The position numbers were made by a program, and so were the translations under genes. The notes beneath the pieces were generated by a model. The model was not told where the DNA came from, did not search any database, and saw only the letters and a program-made list of their open reading frames with translations. Positions 1-10,102 of a DNA stretch of 64,000 nt are shown here, piece after piece. This stretch comes from Neobacillus cucumis (GTDB taxonomy: Bacteria > Bacillota > Bacilli > Bacillales_B > DSM-18226): NCBI RefSeq assembly GCF_016107705.1, contig NZ_JAEHGC010000005.1, positions 1 through 64,000 on the forward strand, written 5' to 3'. Each line of letters starts with the position of its first letter. The stretch's first letter is position 1.

Positions 1-1
1 T

Positions 2-616
2 TCTTTTGTGGTACCCTTAATGATTTGTTTTAGTTTATTGTTAATGGGCTTTTCTGTAAAATTGCCTCATTTTATGGATCAATTTTTATTTATTCCACAT
101 GCTGATGATGGCTGGAAAAGCGTGGTTGCTCCCTTTTCCTATACTGCTTTAAATTTAGCCTTGGCACAGGCAGTTTTAGTACCGGTTGCCACAGAAATAA
201 AGGATGATTGGACAATCAAGTGGGGAGGAATACTAGGAGGGGCTGCTTTGACCCTTATTCTACTCTCAAGTCATTTTACTTTAATCATGCTCCCTAATTT
301 TCAGAATTACGAAATTCCAATGGCCATAATAATGAAACAAATAGCTCCATTTTTTTATTGGATTTTTGTGGTGGTCATTTATGGGGAAATTTTTACTTCG
401 GTAATTGGAAACGTATTTGGTTTAGATCGGCAACTTAAGCAATATGTATCGGTTTCGACCATCACCTCTATTTCAGGGATTTTTGCCATTTCTTATGTAA
501 TTAGTCTCATTAATTATGGAAAATTACTGTCATACCTCTATCCGTTGTTCGGATACATAAGCCTGATATTTTTCATCTTGTTATGGATGAAACGGTTGCC
601 CAATAGAATCAAGTAA
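2..616 (+). CDS. YkvI-like (COG3949) integral membrane protein, 3' part only
   Basis: The reading frame is open to the window edge, so this is the C-terminal part of a longer gene; the GTG at position 8 is internal rather than a start. About 204 residues are visible. They form five or six hydrophobic segments separated by short loops and end in a basic tail (MKRLPNRIK). Composition and the segment near 'GEIFTSVIGNVFGL' recall YkvI-type putative transporters (COG3949), which run about 340 residues, so roughly 140 N-terminal residues would lie outside. The substrate of this family is not known. An intrinsic terminator follows at 665-695. The family assignment is from memory of the sequence type and is moderately sure; that it is an integral membrane protein is clear. 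Confidence 0.6.
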   Translation, partial: SFVVPLMICFSLLLMGFSVKLPHFMDQFLFIPHADDGWKSVVAPFSYTALNLALAQAVLVPVATEIKDDWTIKWGGILGGAALTLILLSSHFTLIMLPNFQNYEIPMAIIMKQIAPFFYWIFVVVIYGEIFTSVIGNVFGLDRQLKQYVSVSTITSISGIFAISYVISLINYGKLLSYLYPLFGYISLIFFILLWMKRLPNRIK

Positions 617-664
617 AGAGGGGCTCATTTCTTTGAATGGAAATTATTTGCTGTAATTTTCATT

Positions 665-695
665 CTTTTTCCTATGATAAGGAAAAGGCTTTTTG
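665..695 (+). terminator. Intrinsic terminator after YkvI-like gene
   Basis: Nine-base-pair stem (665-673 with 680-688, one G-U pair) and six-base loop, followed by CTTTTT. Confidence 0.6.
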
Positions 696-726
696 AAAAA
701 AATAGTAGGTGAAAGGAGTGAATGGT

Positions 727-846
727 ATGAGCAAATCGCAGAGGCAGCATGAGAGGGAATGGACTGTTAGAAAACAAGATCAAAATCCGCATGGCAAAGT
801 GAAATCACTTAAACAGATTTCAAACGAAATAGGAAAACAGCCATAA
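727..846 (+). CDS. Small conserved hydrophilic protein, 39 aa (DUF6254-like?)
   Basis: ATG at 727 follows a good ribosome binding site (AAAGGAGTG at about 713-721). The product is 39 residues, very polar and basic, beginning MSKSQRQHEREWTVRKQ and containing 'NPHGKVKSL'. This resembles tiny Bacillaceae proteins grouped as DUF6254, but that match is from memory and uncertain. There is no signal peptide or membrane segment. The gene stands alone between two terminators (665-695 and 889-917). Small charged proteins of this kind in spore formers are often sporulation-expressed; nothing here proves that. Confidence 0.6.
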   Translation: MSKSQRQHEREWTVRKQDQNPHGKVKSLKQISNEIGKQP

Positions 847-888
847 ATTTAAGGTTGAATGGGTTTTGTTTAAGTAATGATACAGAGG

Positions 889-917
889 AAAAAGGCAGCC
901 GCGGGCTGCCTTTTTAA
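889..917. terminator. Bidirectional intrinsic terminator
   Basis: Ten-bp perfect stem (891-900 with 904-913), GC-rich with a tight loop, flanked by an A-run and a T-run. It serves the + strand 39-aa gene and the convergent ykvS gene. Confidence 0.8.
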
Positions 918-931
918 TGGCTCAACACAAA

Positions 932-1120
932 TTAATAAGCGCTTTCTTTTACAATCTTATAGTTTTTATGATTTACAACCGTACGCTGGTCCAATTCTAA
1001 ATCACGGTAATTGTCCATGTATGTTAGATCGACTATTACAGAATTTTCATTTACCTTTTCCACTATTCCCTGTAACCCACCACGGAATTCAATGATATTT
1101 CCTATTTCTGCTACTTTCAT
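932..1120 (-). CDS. ykvS: YkvS, DUF2187 family protein, 62 aa
   Basis: A 62-residue protein starting MKVAEIGNIIEFRGGLQGIVEKV and containing 'SVIVDLTYMD' and 'RTVVNHKNYKI'. These are the signature stretches of the DUF2187/YkvS family, which has an SH3-like KOW-type fold; the biological role is unknown. Length is normal for the family. The ATG is preceded on the minus strand by AAAGGGGAG about eight bases upstream. It is transcribed alone towards the shared terminator at 889-917. Confidence 0.85.
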   Translation of the reverse strand: MKVAEIGNIIEFRGGLQGIVEKVNENSVIVDLTYMDNYRDLELDQRTVVNHKNYKIVKESAY

Positions 1121-1369
1121 TCAGTCTCTCCCCTTTGCCATACAATCTCATCTATCCCATTTAAATAACAGTTTGCACTACTTTTCCAATTTCGTAAAGG
1201 ATTTTATTTGACAATTACGTTAATTTTGATAAAAAAATTAATTAACTATAATAGTAGATTTATTATTTAAAAAAATTCCTACAATTGAAGGGTATTTCCT
1301 CGGAAATTTCGACAAAAAATACCCCTTTATAAAGATTTACGTTAAAATACTTTTGTAAAGGTGGTGCAT

Positions 1370-1567
1370 ATGTTGAATGAAGATGCTGTAAACGAAATAT
1401 TGGAACGGTTAAAGGCCGGAACACTTTCTGAGTATTATGTAAAGCAAGATGATTTTATGGTATTCCGGCAAGTACTTGTTAAAAGAAAGGATTTTAAACA
1501 TTTCCGTGGGATTGCGCAGAGAGGTGGAGATGTCCTTTATCAATATTTGCAAGTGCCAAGAAGTTAA
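1370..1567 (+). CDS. Small conserved protein upstream of glpP, 65 aa
   Basis: ATG at 1370 is chosen because AAAGGTGG (1357-1364) lies just upstream at normal spacing; the earlier in-frame GTG at 1361 overlaps that site. The product is 65 residues, soluble and mixed-charge, containing 'EILERLKAGTLSEYYVKQDDF', 'REVLVKR'-like and 'FRGIAQRGGDVLYQYL' stretches. I recognise the type as a small conserved Bacillaceae protein but know no function. It ends 43 bases before glpP without a terminator between, so the two may be cotranscribed. Confidence 0.7.
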   Translation: MLNEDAVNEILERLKAGTLSEYYVKQDDFMVFRQVLVKRKDFKHFRGIAQRGGDVLYQYLQVPRS

Positions 1568-1610
1568 TTTGTGTACATATACAATAAAGATTAAAAATGG
1601 AGGGAGGACA

Positions 1611-2171
1611 ATGATGATTAACCAAAGCATATTACCAGCATCAACGAATATGAAGGAGTTTGAGCGCTTTTTAAAAAGCTCCTATGAAATCGGCGTTTTT
1701 TTAGATATGCATATCTCTCAGTTAAAAAGTATAAGTGTACTTGCAAAACAATATGGAAAAAAAATGATTTACCATGTTGACCTCATACATGGGATAAAAA
1801 ATGATGAATATGCGACAGAATATATCTGCCAGGAATATAAGCCTTTTGGATTAATTTCAACGAAATCCAGTGTGATTTTGAAGGCTAAGCAGAAGGGAGT
1901 CATTGCGGTACAGAGAATTTTCCTCCTTGACACCCATGCATTGGAAAAGAGCTATTCATTAATTGAAAAGACACGTCCTGACTTTATTGAGGTTTTACCT
2001 GGGGCCATGCCTTGGATGATTACTGAAGTAAAGGAACGCATTGGGATCCCCATTTTTGCAGGCGGGCTTATTCGGACAACAGCAGAAGTGCAAAATGCAC
2101 TGAATGCAGGTGCTACAGCCATTACGACTTCAAAGCGGGAGCTTTGGGATACATTCGCAGTTCAAAAATAA
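1611..2171 (+). CDS. glpP: Glycerol uptake operon antiterminator GlpP
   Basis: GlpP is an RNA-binding antiterminator that, with glycerol-3-phosphate, lets transcription pass leader terminators upstream of glpFK and glpD in B. subtilis. The 186-residue product has the family length and a TIM-barrel-like pattern: 'MKEFERFLKSSYEIGVFLDMHI', 'YHVDLIHGIKNDEYATEYI', 'LPGAMPWMI' and a phosphate-binding-like 'IFAGGLI' near the C-terminus. The start ATG at 1611 (or the adjacent 1614) follows GGAGGGAGG. Its expected targets, two leader hairpins, lie at 2266-2325 and 4782-4835, so regulator and regulon are contiguous. Confidence 0.93.
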   Translation: MMINQSILPASTNMKEFERFLKSSYEIGVFLDMHISQLKSISVLAKQYGKKMIYHVDLIHGIKNDEYATEYICQEYKPFGLISTKSSVILKAKQKGVIAVQRIFLLDTHALEKSYSLIEKTRPDFIEVLPGAMPWMITEVKERIGIPIFAGGLIRTTAEVQNALNAGATAITTSKRELWDTFAVQK

Positions 2172-2205
2172 AGTTTCAGTTTCAATAGTTTGAAATAAAA
2201 AAGGA

Positions 2206-2234
2206 TTGACAACGCTTTCACTAGTTTATATACT
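2206..2234 (+). promoter_or_regulatory. glpFK promoter, sigma-A type
   Basis: TTGACA at 2206-2211 and TATACT at 2229-2234 with an exact 17-bp spacer. It lies about 120 bases upstream of the glpF start and before the leader terminator. Confidence 0.85.
2207..2220. promoter_or_regulatory. cre (CcpA operator) over the glpFK -35 box
   Basis: TGACAACGCTTTCA fits the consensus TGWNANCGNTNWCA at all positions. It overlaps the -35 hexamer, so bound CcpA would block RNA polymerase. This agrees with known carbon catabolite repression of glpFK. Confidence 0.8.
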
Positions 2235-2265
2235 TTAATCAAGTTAATAGAATTGTGACGGAGAC

Positions 2266-2325
2266 AAGGAGATTCACGCGAAAGACCATGGCTTATGGTT
2301 TTTTCTGTGTGAATCTCCTTTTTTG
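2266..2325 (+). promoter_or_regulatory. GlpP-dependent leader terminator of glpFK
   Basis: A 12-bp perfect stem (2266-2277 with 2309-2320) with a 31-base loop, followed by TTTTGTTTT, lies between the promoter and glpF. By family knowledge this is the terminator relieved by GlpP plus glycerol-3-phosphate. A similar arrangement precedes glpD. Confidence 0.8.
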
Positions 2326-2372
2326 TTTTCTGTCAGAAAGAACAACATATAATGAAAAAGGAGCGGAACAAA

Positions 2373-3197
2373 TTGACACCCTTTATTGGAGAATTAGTAG
2401 GAACAATGATTTTGATTGTCCTCGGTGCTGGAATTGGAGCGGGATCTTCGTTAAAAAAATCCTATTCCAATAACGCCGGATGGATTGTAATTACCATAGC
2501 GTGGGGACTGGCAGTAACAATGGGAGTTTTCGCAGTAGGATCGGTGAGTGGAGCACATCTTAATCCGGCCGTTACCATTGCACTTGCTCTTAATGGAGAA
2601 TTCCCGTGGTCCGATGTGCCGGGGTATATTCTTGCCCAAATGATTGGAGCCATCCTCGGTGCAGCCCTAGTCTATCTACATTATCTGCCGCATTGGAAAG
2701 AAACAGATGACCCAGGAACAAAGCTAGGCGTTTTTGCGACAAGTCCGGCAATCCCGCATACATTTTCAAATCTATTTAGTGAAATTTTTGGTACATTTGT
2801 TCTTGTACTTGGTTTATTATTTATTGGGGCTAACAAGTTTACAGAAGGATTAAATCCACTGGCGGTTGGATTATTGATTGTCGTGATTGGAATGTCATTG
2901 GGTGGAACCACTGGATATGCAATTAATCCTGCTCGGGACCTTGGGCCGCGGATCGCCCACTTCCTACTGCCGATTCCGGGTAAAGGGAGCTCTAACTGGG
3001 GCTATTCATGGATTCCGGTTGCAGGGCCGCTGTTAGGCGGAAGTCTTGGGGCAGTATTCTATAAAGCTTTATTTTTAGGAAAAGTTACCGGAGCCCTATG
3101 GGTAGTTATAGGACTTAATCTGATCGTTCTATTCCTTGCATTTATTGCAGGAAAAAAGCAGAATACGAACAATAATTTAAGAAGAAAAGCAGCTTAA
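2373..3197 (+). CDS. glpF: Glycerol uptake facilitator GlpF
   Basis: Aquaglyceroporin that lets glycerol diffuse into the cell. The 274-residue product has six membrane spans and the two half-helix loops with NPA motifs: 'GAHLNPAVTIAL' and 'GYAINPARDLGPR'. The Asp after the second NPA-R, typical of glycerol channels, is present. The TTG start at 2373 is preferred over the in-frame ATG at 2352 because AAAGGAG sits 8-9 bases before the TTG, the protein then begins MTPFIGELVGTM as in family members, and the length matches B. subtilis GlpF (274). It is followed after 27 bases by glpK. Confidence 0.94.
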   Translation: MTPFIGELVGTMILIVLGAGIGAGSSLKKSYSNNAGWIVITIAWGLAVTMGVFAVGSVSGAHLNPAVTIALALNGEFPWSDVPGYILAQMIGAILGAALVYLHYLPHWKETDDPGTKLGVFATSPAIPHTFSNLFSEIFGTFVLVLGLLFIGANKFTEGLNPLAVGLLIVVIGMSLGGTTGYAINPARDLGPRIAHFLLPIPGKGSSNWGYSWIPVAGPLLGGSLGAVFYKALFLGKVTGALWVVIGLNLIVLFLAFIAGKKQNTNNNLRRKAA

Positions 3198-4715
<1,518 letters not shown>

Positions 4716-4737
4716 ACTATTCTGTTTCGTAAAAATA

Positions 4738-4746
4738 TGGTATAAT
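4738..4746 (+). promoter_or_regulatory. glpD promoter, extended -10
   Basis: TGGTATAAT is a perfect extended -10 element (TGnTATAAT). The -35 region is poor, which extended -10 promoters tolerate. It lies 36 bases before the leader hairpin. Confidence 0.65.
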
Positions 4747-4781
4747 AAAACACAAGTTAATATATTGGCAGGAGAATTTGG

Positions 4782-4835
4782 AGAGACCACAAAAAACATT
4801 ACCATTTGGTAATGTCTTTTGTGGTCTCTTTTTAT
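4782..4835 (+). promoter_or_regulatory. GlpP-dependent leader terminator of glpD
   Basis: An extended inverted repeat (AGAGACCAC 4782-4790 with GTGGTCTCT 4821-4829, continued inward by ACATTACC/GGTAATGT) followed by a T-rich tract, 60 bases before glpD. As in B. subtilis this should be the antitermination target of GlpP. Confidence 0.8.
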
Positions 4836-4895
4836 TTCCCCTAAAAAATTTCTAAGCATATAATAATAAGGCTTCTTAATCGGGAGGAAAAAATA

Positions 4896-6590
4896 ATGAG
4901 ATTTTCGAATTTAAATCGTAAAGAGATTGTATCGAAATTAAAGGAAGTTAAGTTTGATGTTTTAGTTATTGGTGGTGGAATTACCGGAGCCGGTATCGCG
5001 CTTGATGCGTCTTCAAGAGGAATGAATACCGCACTGGTCGAAATGCAAGATTTTGCGGCAGGTACATCGAGCCGGTCTACAAAATTAGTGCATGGAGGAT
5101 TAAGATATTTAAAACAATTTGAAGTGAAAATGGTCGCAGAAGTAGGGAAAGAACGTGCGATTGTCTATGAAAACGGCCCGCATGTCACTACTCCAGAGTG
5201 GATGCTTCTGCCAATGCATAAAGGCGGAACATTTGGACCATTCTCTACATCTATTGGTTTACGTGTTTATGATTTCTTAGCAGGAGTAAAAAAATCAGAA
5301 CGAAGAACGATGTTATCTGCGGAGCAAACCCTTGCAAAAGAGCCGCTCGTTAAAAAAGAGGGACTAAAAGGCGGGGGGTATTACGTAGAATATCGTACTG
5401 ATGATGCAAGACTAACGATTGAAGTAATGAAAGCGGCGATTGAAAAGGGTGCAACCGCCTGCAATTATACAAAAGTTACAAATCTTATCTATGAAAATGG
5501 AATCGTTGTCGGTGTAATGGTCCAAGACTTGTTTACAGGTGAAAAATATCAGGTCCGTGCGAAAAAAATTGTCAATGCGGCGGGTCCATGGGTAGATCAA
5601 ATAAGGGAAATGGACCATTCGAAAAAGGGAAAGGTTCTCCAGTTGACAAAAGGTGTCCATCTCGTAATTGACCAGTCTCGATTCCCTTTAAAGCAAGCAA
5701 TTTATTTCGATACGCCAGATGGTCGAATGGTATTTGCAATCCCTCGAGATGGAAAGGCATATGTGGGTACAACGGATACATTTTATGATCAGGATAAAGC
5801 GCACCCTTATATGACAACTGCTGACCGCAGCTATATCATTAAGGCGATTAATTATATGTTTCCTGATGTAAAAATAACCGAGAAGGATATTGAGTCCAAT
5901 TGGGCAGGAGTTAGACCACTTATATATGAAGAAGGAAAAAAGGCATCGGAAATTTCTCGTAAGGATGAAATTTGGGAATCCAAAACAGGTCTTATTACAA
6001 TTGCTGGAGGGAAATTAACGGGATACCGGAAAATGGCGGAAATGATTGTGGATTTACTTGCAGCGAAATTTAATGCTGAAGAGGGGAAGAACTACCCGGC
6101 TTGTATGACGAAGGATATGCCAATTTCCGGCGGCGATGTTGGTGGTTCTGTCCATTTTTCAGACTATGTTAGTAGAAAGGTAAAAGTTGGTCTTGAAGTG
6201 GGTTTAACCAAGGAAGAGGCAGAACAATTAGCAAAAATATATGGCTCAAATATTGAAGACGTTTTTGAACTTCTTAATACGTATAAAAATGATGCAGCTC
6301 GTTATGGACTGCCACTCACATTATTTGCTAAGTTAATCTATTCCATTCGCTATGAGATGGCAGCCACTCCAATTGATTTCTTTAATCGCCGAACTGGTGC
6401 AATATTGTTCAATATTCAACTTGTACAAAAATGGAAGAACCAGGTATTAGCTTATATGGCTGATCAATTTGGATGGAACGAGCAGGAAAAGCAAAAATAT
6501 ACCAATGAATTGGAAGAAGCCCTGATGCATGCAGTAATACCAATTGATCAACAGAATAATGAATTTCCCAAGGCAGTGGGCGGAAATTAA
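4896..6590 (+). CDS. glpD: Aerobic glycerol-3-phosphate dehydrogenase GlpD
   Basis: FAD-dependent membrane-associated enzyme oxidising glycerol-3-phosphate to dihydroxyacetone phosphate and passing electrons to quinone. It has 564 residues. The N-terminal dinucleotide-binding fold '[19 protein letters not shown]' is intact, followed by the family motifs '[17 protein letters not shown]' and '[14 protein letters not shown]'; the C-terminal DAO_C domain is present. The ATG follows GGGAGGAAA at good spacing. It has its own promoter and GlpP leader, separate from glpFK, and ends at a terminator at 6599-6630. Confidence 0.96.
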   Translation: MRFSNLNRKEIVSKLKEVKFDVLVIGGGITGAGIALDASSRGMNTALVEMQDFAAGTSSRSTKLVHGGLRYLKQFEVKMVAEVGKERAIVYENGPHVTTPEWMLLPMHKGGTFGPFSTSIGLRVYDFLAGVKKSERRTMLSAEQTLAKEPLVKKEGLKGGGYYVEYRTDDARLTIEVMKAAIEKGATACNYTKVTNLIYENGIVVGVMVQDLFTGEKYQVRAKKIVNAAGPWVDQIREMDHSKKGKVLQLTKGVHLVIDQSRFPLKQAIYFDTPDGRMVFAIPRDGKAYVGTTDTFYDQDKAHPYMTTADRSYIIKAINYMFPDVKITEKDIESNWAGVRPLIYEEGKKASEISRKDEIWESKTGLITIAGGKLTGYRKMAEMIVDLLAAKFNAEEGKNYPACMTKDMPISGGDVGGSVHFSDYVSRKVKVGLEVGLTKEEAEQLAKIYGSNIEDVFELLNTYKNDAARYGLPLTLFAKLIYSIRYEMAATPIDFFNRRTGAILFNIQLVQKWKNQVLAYMADQFGWNEQEKQKYTNELEEALMHAVIPIDQQNNEFPKAVGGN

Positions 6591-6598
6591 TAAATGGC

Positions 6599-6630
6599 AG
6601 GCCGTAAATTTTTGCGGCCTTTCTCTATTT
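6599..6630 (+). terminator. Intrinsic terminator after glpD
   Basis: GC-rich stem AGGCCG (6599-6604) with CGGCCT (6615-6620), followed by TTCTCTATTTTT. Confidence 0.7.
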
Positions 6631-6882
6631 TTGTGATCTTTACTACTGTTCAAGTGAATAAGAAAATGATATTCTATCCTTTGTATTATTTTTCACAAAC
6701 TATGCCTTTTATTTAAAACATAATTGTGTCATTTTAGGGAAAAAATAATTTTGATTGTATTGTTTTATTTATTAATCAATTAACGGTTTAGTTGACTAAA
6801 ATGAACAAATTGTTTAAGTTTATTAGGCAGGTAATAATTTTAAATTTATTATATTAATTGACATTAAAGGAGTTTGATTTAC

Positions 6883-7149
6883 ATGGCAGAAAAACAATTT
6901 AAAGTAACAGCTGAAACAGGAATTCACGCAAGACCGGCAACCTTGTTAGTACAAGCAGCTAGTAAATTTAATTCTGAAATCAATTTAGAATATAAAGGAA
7001 AAAAGGTTAATTTAAAGTCAATTATGGGTGTAATGTCTTTAGGAATTGGCCAAGGAGCAGACATCGTGATTTCTGCTGAAGGAAACGATTCAGAAGAAGC
7101 TTTATCAAGCATTGAAGAAACATTGAAAAAAGAAGGTTTGGCTGAATAA
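6883..7149 (+). CDS. ptsH: Phosphocarrier protein HPr
   Basis: Central phosphocarrier of the PTS and, when phosphorylated on Ser46, corepressor of CcpA. The 88-residue protein has His15 in 'TGIHARPAT' and Ser46 in '[10 protein letters not shown]' at the canonical positions, so both the PTS and the HPr-kinase sites are intact. The ATG at 6883 is chosen because AAAGGAG (6866-6872) sits 10 bases upstream; an in-frame TTG at 6874 overlaps the site spacing. Unlike in B. subtilis there is no ptsG upstream; glpD is the neighbour. I could not define a convincing promoter in the 250 bases before it. ptsI overlaps its stop codon. Confidence 0.97.
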   Translation: MAEKQFKVTAETGIHARPATLLVQAASKFNSEINLEYKGKKVNLKSIMGVMSLGIGQGADIVISAEGNDSEEALSSIEETLKKEGLAE

Positions 7150-8861
7150 TGAGTTTTTTACATGGAATTGCTGCATCAAACGGTATTGCAATTGCAAAAG
7201 CTTACCGTCTTGTAGAACCTGATTTATCCTTTGAAAAGAAAACCATTGATGACAAGAATTCAGAGGTAAAAAGATTTCGTATGGCAATGGAAAAATCTAC
7301 GTCTGAACTTGAAATCATTCGCGACCGGGCAAAGGTAGAACTTGGGGAAGATAAGGCAGCCATTTTTGAAGCACATCTTCTAGTTCTAAGTGACCCTGAA
7401 TTGACCGGACCGATTGAAGATAAAATTCAATCTGAAAAAATCAATGCTGAATTTGCCTTAAAAGAAACGGCAGATATGTTTATAACAATGTTCGAACAAA
7501 TGGATAACGAGTATATGAAGGAGCGGGCTGCAGATATTCGTGATGTAACGAAGCGTGTTCTTTGCCATTTACTTGGTGTTCAATTGGTAAACCCAAGCAT
7601 GATTGCCGAAGAAGTTATTATCGTGGCTGAGGATTTAACTCCTTCCGATACCGCTCAATTAAATCGAAATTTTGTAAAAGGCTTTACCACTAATATTGGC
7701 GGCCGTACCTCGCACTCAGCGATTATGGCAAGATCATTGGAAATTCCTGCAGTAGTTGGAACCAAAACAGCTACTGATGAAATTAATAATGGTGATTTGG
7801 TCATTGTGGATGGGCTTAAAGGTGAAGTACATATTAATCCGACACCTGAGCTAGTGGAACAATACCGTAAAATCCATAACGAATATGAGGCGCAAAAAGC
7901 TGAATGGGCAAAATTAGTTAATGAAAAAACTGTTTCTGCAGATGGGCATCATGTTGAATTAGCCGCAAATATCGGAACTCCGAATGATTTAAAAGGAGTT
8001 ATGGATAATGGCGGTGAAGGAATTGGTCTATATCGAACTGAATTCCTTTACATGGGAAGAGATCAGCTTCCAACCGAGGAAGAACAGTTCGAATCCTATA
8101 AAGCCGTCTTAGAAGGAATGAATGGCAAGCCAGTGGTGGTTAGGACTTTAGACATTGGCGGCGATAAGGAATTACCATATTTGGAATTACCAAAAGAATT
8201 GAATCCATTCTTAGGTTTCCGTGCGATTCGTTTATGCCTAGAAGAGCAGGGAATTTTCCGAACTCAATTGCGTGCACTGCTGCGGGCAAGCAGCTATGGT
8301 AATTTAAAAATTATGTTCCCAATGATTGCAACCCTTGATGAGTTCCGCCAAGCAAAGGCAATCCTGGAAGAAGAAAAAGCGAAGCTTCAAAGCGAAGGGC
8401 AAACTGTTAGTGAAAAGATTGAGCTTGGAATCATGGTTGAAATTCCTTCAACTGCGGTTTTAGCTGACCAATTTGCCAAAGAAGTTGATTTCTTCAGTAT
8501 AGGGACAAATGACCTCATTCAATATACAATGGCAGCTGACCGTATGAATCAGCGTGTATCCTATCTCTATCAGCCATATAGTCCATCTATTTTAAGATTA
8601 GTCAAAATGGTTATTGATGCTGCACATGCAGAAGGAAAATGGACAGGCATGTGCGGTGAAATGGCAGGAGATGAAACAGCCATTCCAGTTCTTCTAGGAC
8701 TTGGTCTTGATGAATTCTCAATGAGTGCAACATCCATTTTAAAAGCCCGTTCACTAATTCGGAACCTCAAAAAATCCGATATGGAAAGTCTTGCGCAAAA
8801 GGTATTAAATATGCAAACAACTGACCAAGTAATCGAGGCTGTAAAAGCAGCAACAAAATAA
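7149..8861 (+). CDS. ptsI: PTS enzyme I (phosphoenolpyruvate-protein phosphotransferase)
   Basis: Autophosphorylates from PEP and donates the phosphate to HPr. It has 570 residues, the usual length, with the N-terminal HPr-binding domain, the active-site His189 in '[12 protein letters not shown]', and the C-terminal PEP-binding TIM barrel ('[12 protein letters not shown]', '[18 protein letters not shown]', 'GMCGEMAGD' with the catalytic Cys). The ATG overlaps the ptsH stop codon (TAATG), implying translational coupling and one operon. It ends at a strong terminator (8871-8902). Confidence 0.98.
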   Translation: MSFLHGIAASNGIAIAKAYRLVEPDLSFEKKTIDDKNSEVKRFRMAMEKSTSELEIIRDRAKVELGEDKAAIFEAHLLVLSDPELTGPIEDKIQSEKINAEFALKETADMFITMFEQMDNEYMKERAADIRDVTKRVLCHLLGVQLVNPSMIAEEVIIVAEDLTPSDTAQLNRNFVKGFTTNIGGRTSHSAIMARSLEIPAVVGTKTATDEINNGDLVIVDGLKGEVHINPTPELVEQYRKIHNEYEAQKAEWAKLVNEKTVSADGHHVELAANIGTPNDLKGVMDNGGEGIGLYRTEFLYMGRDQLPTEEEQFESYKAVLEGMNGKPVVVRTLDIGGDKELPYLELPKELNPFLGFRAIRLCLEEQGIFRTQLRALLRASSYGNLKIMFPMIATLDEFRQAKAILEEEKAKLQSEGQTVSEKIELGIMVEIPSTAVLADQFAKEVDFFSIGTNDLIQYTMAADRMNQRVSYLYQPYSPSILRLVKMVIDAAHAEGKWTGMCGEMAGDETAIPVLLGLGLDEFSMSATSILKARSLIRNLKKSDMESLAQKVLNMQTTDQVIEAVKAATK

Positions 8862-8870
8862 TTTACATTA

Positions 8871-8902
8871 AAACCGATTGGGAAATCAGTCGGTTTTTTT
8901 TT
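8871..8902 (+). terminator. Intrinsic terminator after ptsHI
   Basis: Ten-bp stem (8871-8880 with 8887-8896, one G-U pair) followed by a run of T. Confidence 0.85.
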
Positions 8903-9028
8903 GTGTGAAAAAAGAAGGGATTTTTAGACAAGCATAGAAATATAATATAGTAAGAAAGACTTATTAATACCGAATGCTGATAGGCCAATCGTACAACGTG
9001 CAGGATCGTGCAGGGGGTGAAAGGAATT

Positions 9029-9175
9029 ATGGAACAGAAACCGTTACATTATGATGGTAGTTTACAACTAGACTCTACACTAACTGAGTCGGTGGTTAAT
9101 GAACCATTCCAAATGACCGATGAAATGAGAGTAAATATCGGTCGTAACCCATACTCATTTGATACAAATGAATAA
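9029..9175 (+). CDS. Hypothetical small acidic protein, 48 aa
   Basis: ATG at 9029 follows GGGGGTGAAAGG. The 48-residue product begins MEQKPLHYDGSLQLDSTL and ends 'RNPYSFDTNE'. It is acidic, with no cysteines, membrane span or signal sequence. It is followed at once by its own terminator (9188-9217), which supports a real monocistronic gene. I do not recognise the family. Confidence 0.55.
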   Translation: MEQKPLHYDGSLQLDSTLTESVVNEPFQMTDEMRVNIGRNPYSFDTNE

Positions 9176-9187
9176 GAGGATGTTTTG

Positions 9188-9217
9188 AGGATTTGTCTAA
9201 TTGACAAATCCTTTTTA
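9188..9217 (+). terminator. Intrinsic terminator after 48-aa gene
   Basis: Ten-bp perfect stem AGGATTTGTC (9188-9197) with GACAAATCCT (9203-9212), then TTTTT. Confidence 0.8.
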
Positions 9218-9273
9218 AATGGGTTACTTTAAAGCAGAAATGTTGACCGAACCATTTTTTTTATTTAAAATTA

Positions 9274-9302
9274 CCTTGAATTGAAAATATATTAATTCAA
9301 GG
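9274..9302. promoter_or_regulatory. Inverted repeat upstream of azoreductase, candidate operator
   Basis: CCTTGAATT (9274-9282) and AATTCAAGG (9294-9302) form a perfect 9+9 inverted repeat with an 11-base centre. There is no T-run, so it is not a terminator. It lies 82 bases before the azoreductase start and may bind a regulator; the regulator is unknown. Confidence 0.4.
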
Positions 9303-9383
9303 CTTGTGAAAAAGTTTGGTTAATTTCTATATTTTTGATTTAAACTAAAATGTCAACTACATGAAGAGAAAGGTGATGGAAGA

Positions 9384-10019
9384 ATGTCTCAAGTTTTATA
9401 TATAACGGCGCACCCACATAATGAAACACAATCCTACAGTATGGCCGTTGGGAAGGCGTTTATCGATACTTATAAGGAAGTAAATCCCGGAGATGAAGTG
9501 GTTCATTTAGATTTATACAAAGAGAATATCCCGCATATAGATGCAGACGTTTTTAGTGGTTGGGGAAAGCTTCGATCTGGACAAGAGTTTGATCAGCTAT
9601 CTGCAGAAGAAAAGGCCAAGGTTAGCCGGCTGAATGAATTAAACGAACAATTTATTGCCGCAGATAAATATGTTTTCGTTACTCCGTTATGGAACTTTTC
9701 ATTTCCCCCGGTTATGAAGGCATACCTTGATTCTGTCGCTGTTGCAGGAAAAACATTTAAATACACGGAAAAAGGTCCGATTGGACTTTTGACTGATAAA
9801 AAAGCACTGCATATCCAAGCACGCGGCGGGGTCTATTCAGAAGGACCTGCAGCCCAAATGGAAATGGGCCACCGGTATATTAGTATTATGATGAGTTTCT
9901 TCGGTATTCCAACCTTAGAAGGGCTCTTCGTTGAGGGGCATAATGCAATGCCTGATAAAGCACAGGAAATCAAAGAAAATGCCATTGCTCGTGCGAAGGA
10001 TCTTGCGCATACGTTTTAA
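9384..10019 (+). CDS. azoR: FMN-dependent NADH:quinone/azo oxidoreductase (AzoR)
   Basis: A 211-residue flavodoxin-fold enzyme that reduces quinones (and azo compounds) by two electrons with NADH, usually a defence against electrophilic quinones. The N-terminus '[20 protein letters not shown]' contains the FMN phosphate-binding loop; '[20 protein letters not shown]' is the FMN-contact motif, and '[11 protein letters not shown]' is also typical. Length matches B. subtilis AzoR1/AzoR2. It is monocistronic, with a terminator at 10036-10066, and a palindrome upstream (9274-9302) may be its operator. Confidence 0.93.
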   Translation: MSQVLYITAHPHNETQSYSMAVGKAFIDTYKEVNPGDEVVHLDLYKENIPHIDADVFSGWGKLRSGQEFDQLSAEEKAKVSRLNELNEQFIAADKYVFVTPLWNFSFPPVMKAYLDSVAVAGKTFKYTEKGPIGLLTDKKALHIQARGGVYSEGPAAQMEMGHRYISIMMSFFGIPTLEGLFVEGHNAMPDKAQEIKENAIARAKDLAHTF

Positions 10020-10035
10020 ATAGAAATAAATTTGG

Positions 10036-10066
10036 GGAGACAGAATTACTCTGTTTCCTTTTTTTC
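10036..10066 (+). terminator. Intrinsic terminator after azoR
   Basis: Nine-bp stem (10036-10044 with 10050-10058, one G-U pair) and a long T-run. Confidence 0.75.
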
Positions 10067-10102
10067 TTGTAAGATAAAAGAAGAATAAAGGGAGGAATAA
10101 TG

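Noticed and set aside
1208..1252. Sigma-A promoter TTGACA/TATAAT before the 65-aa gene
   Set aside because: The two hexamers are 33 bp apart; a nearer TTGATA gives only 15 bp.
6780..6822. Promoter for ptsH at TTGACT 6792-6797
   Set aside because: No acceptable -10 hexamer lies 16-18 bases downstream; other pairs were equally weak.
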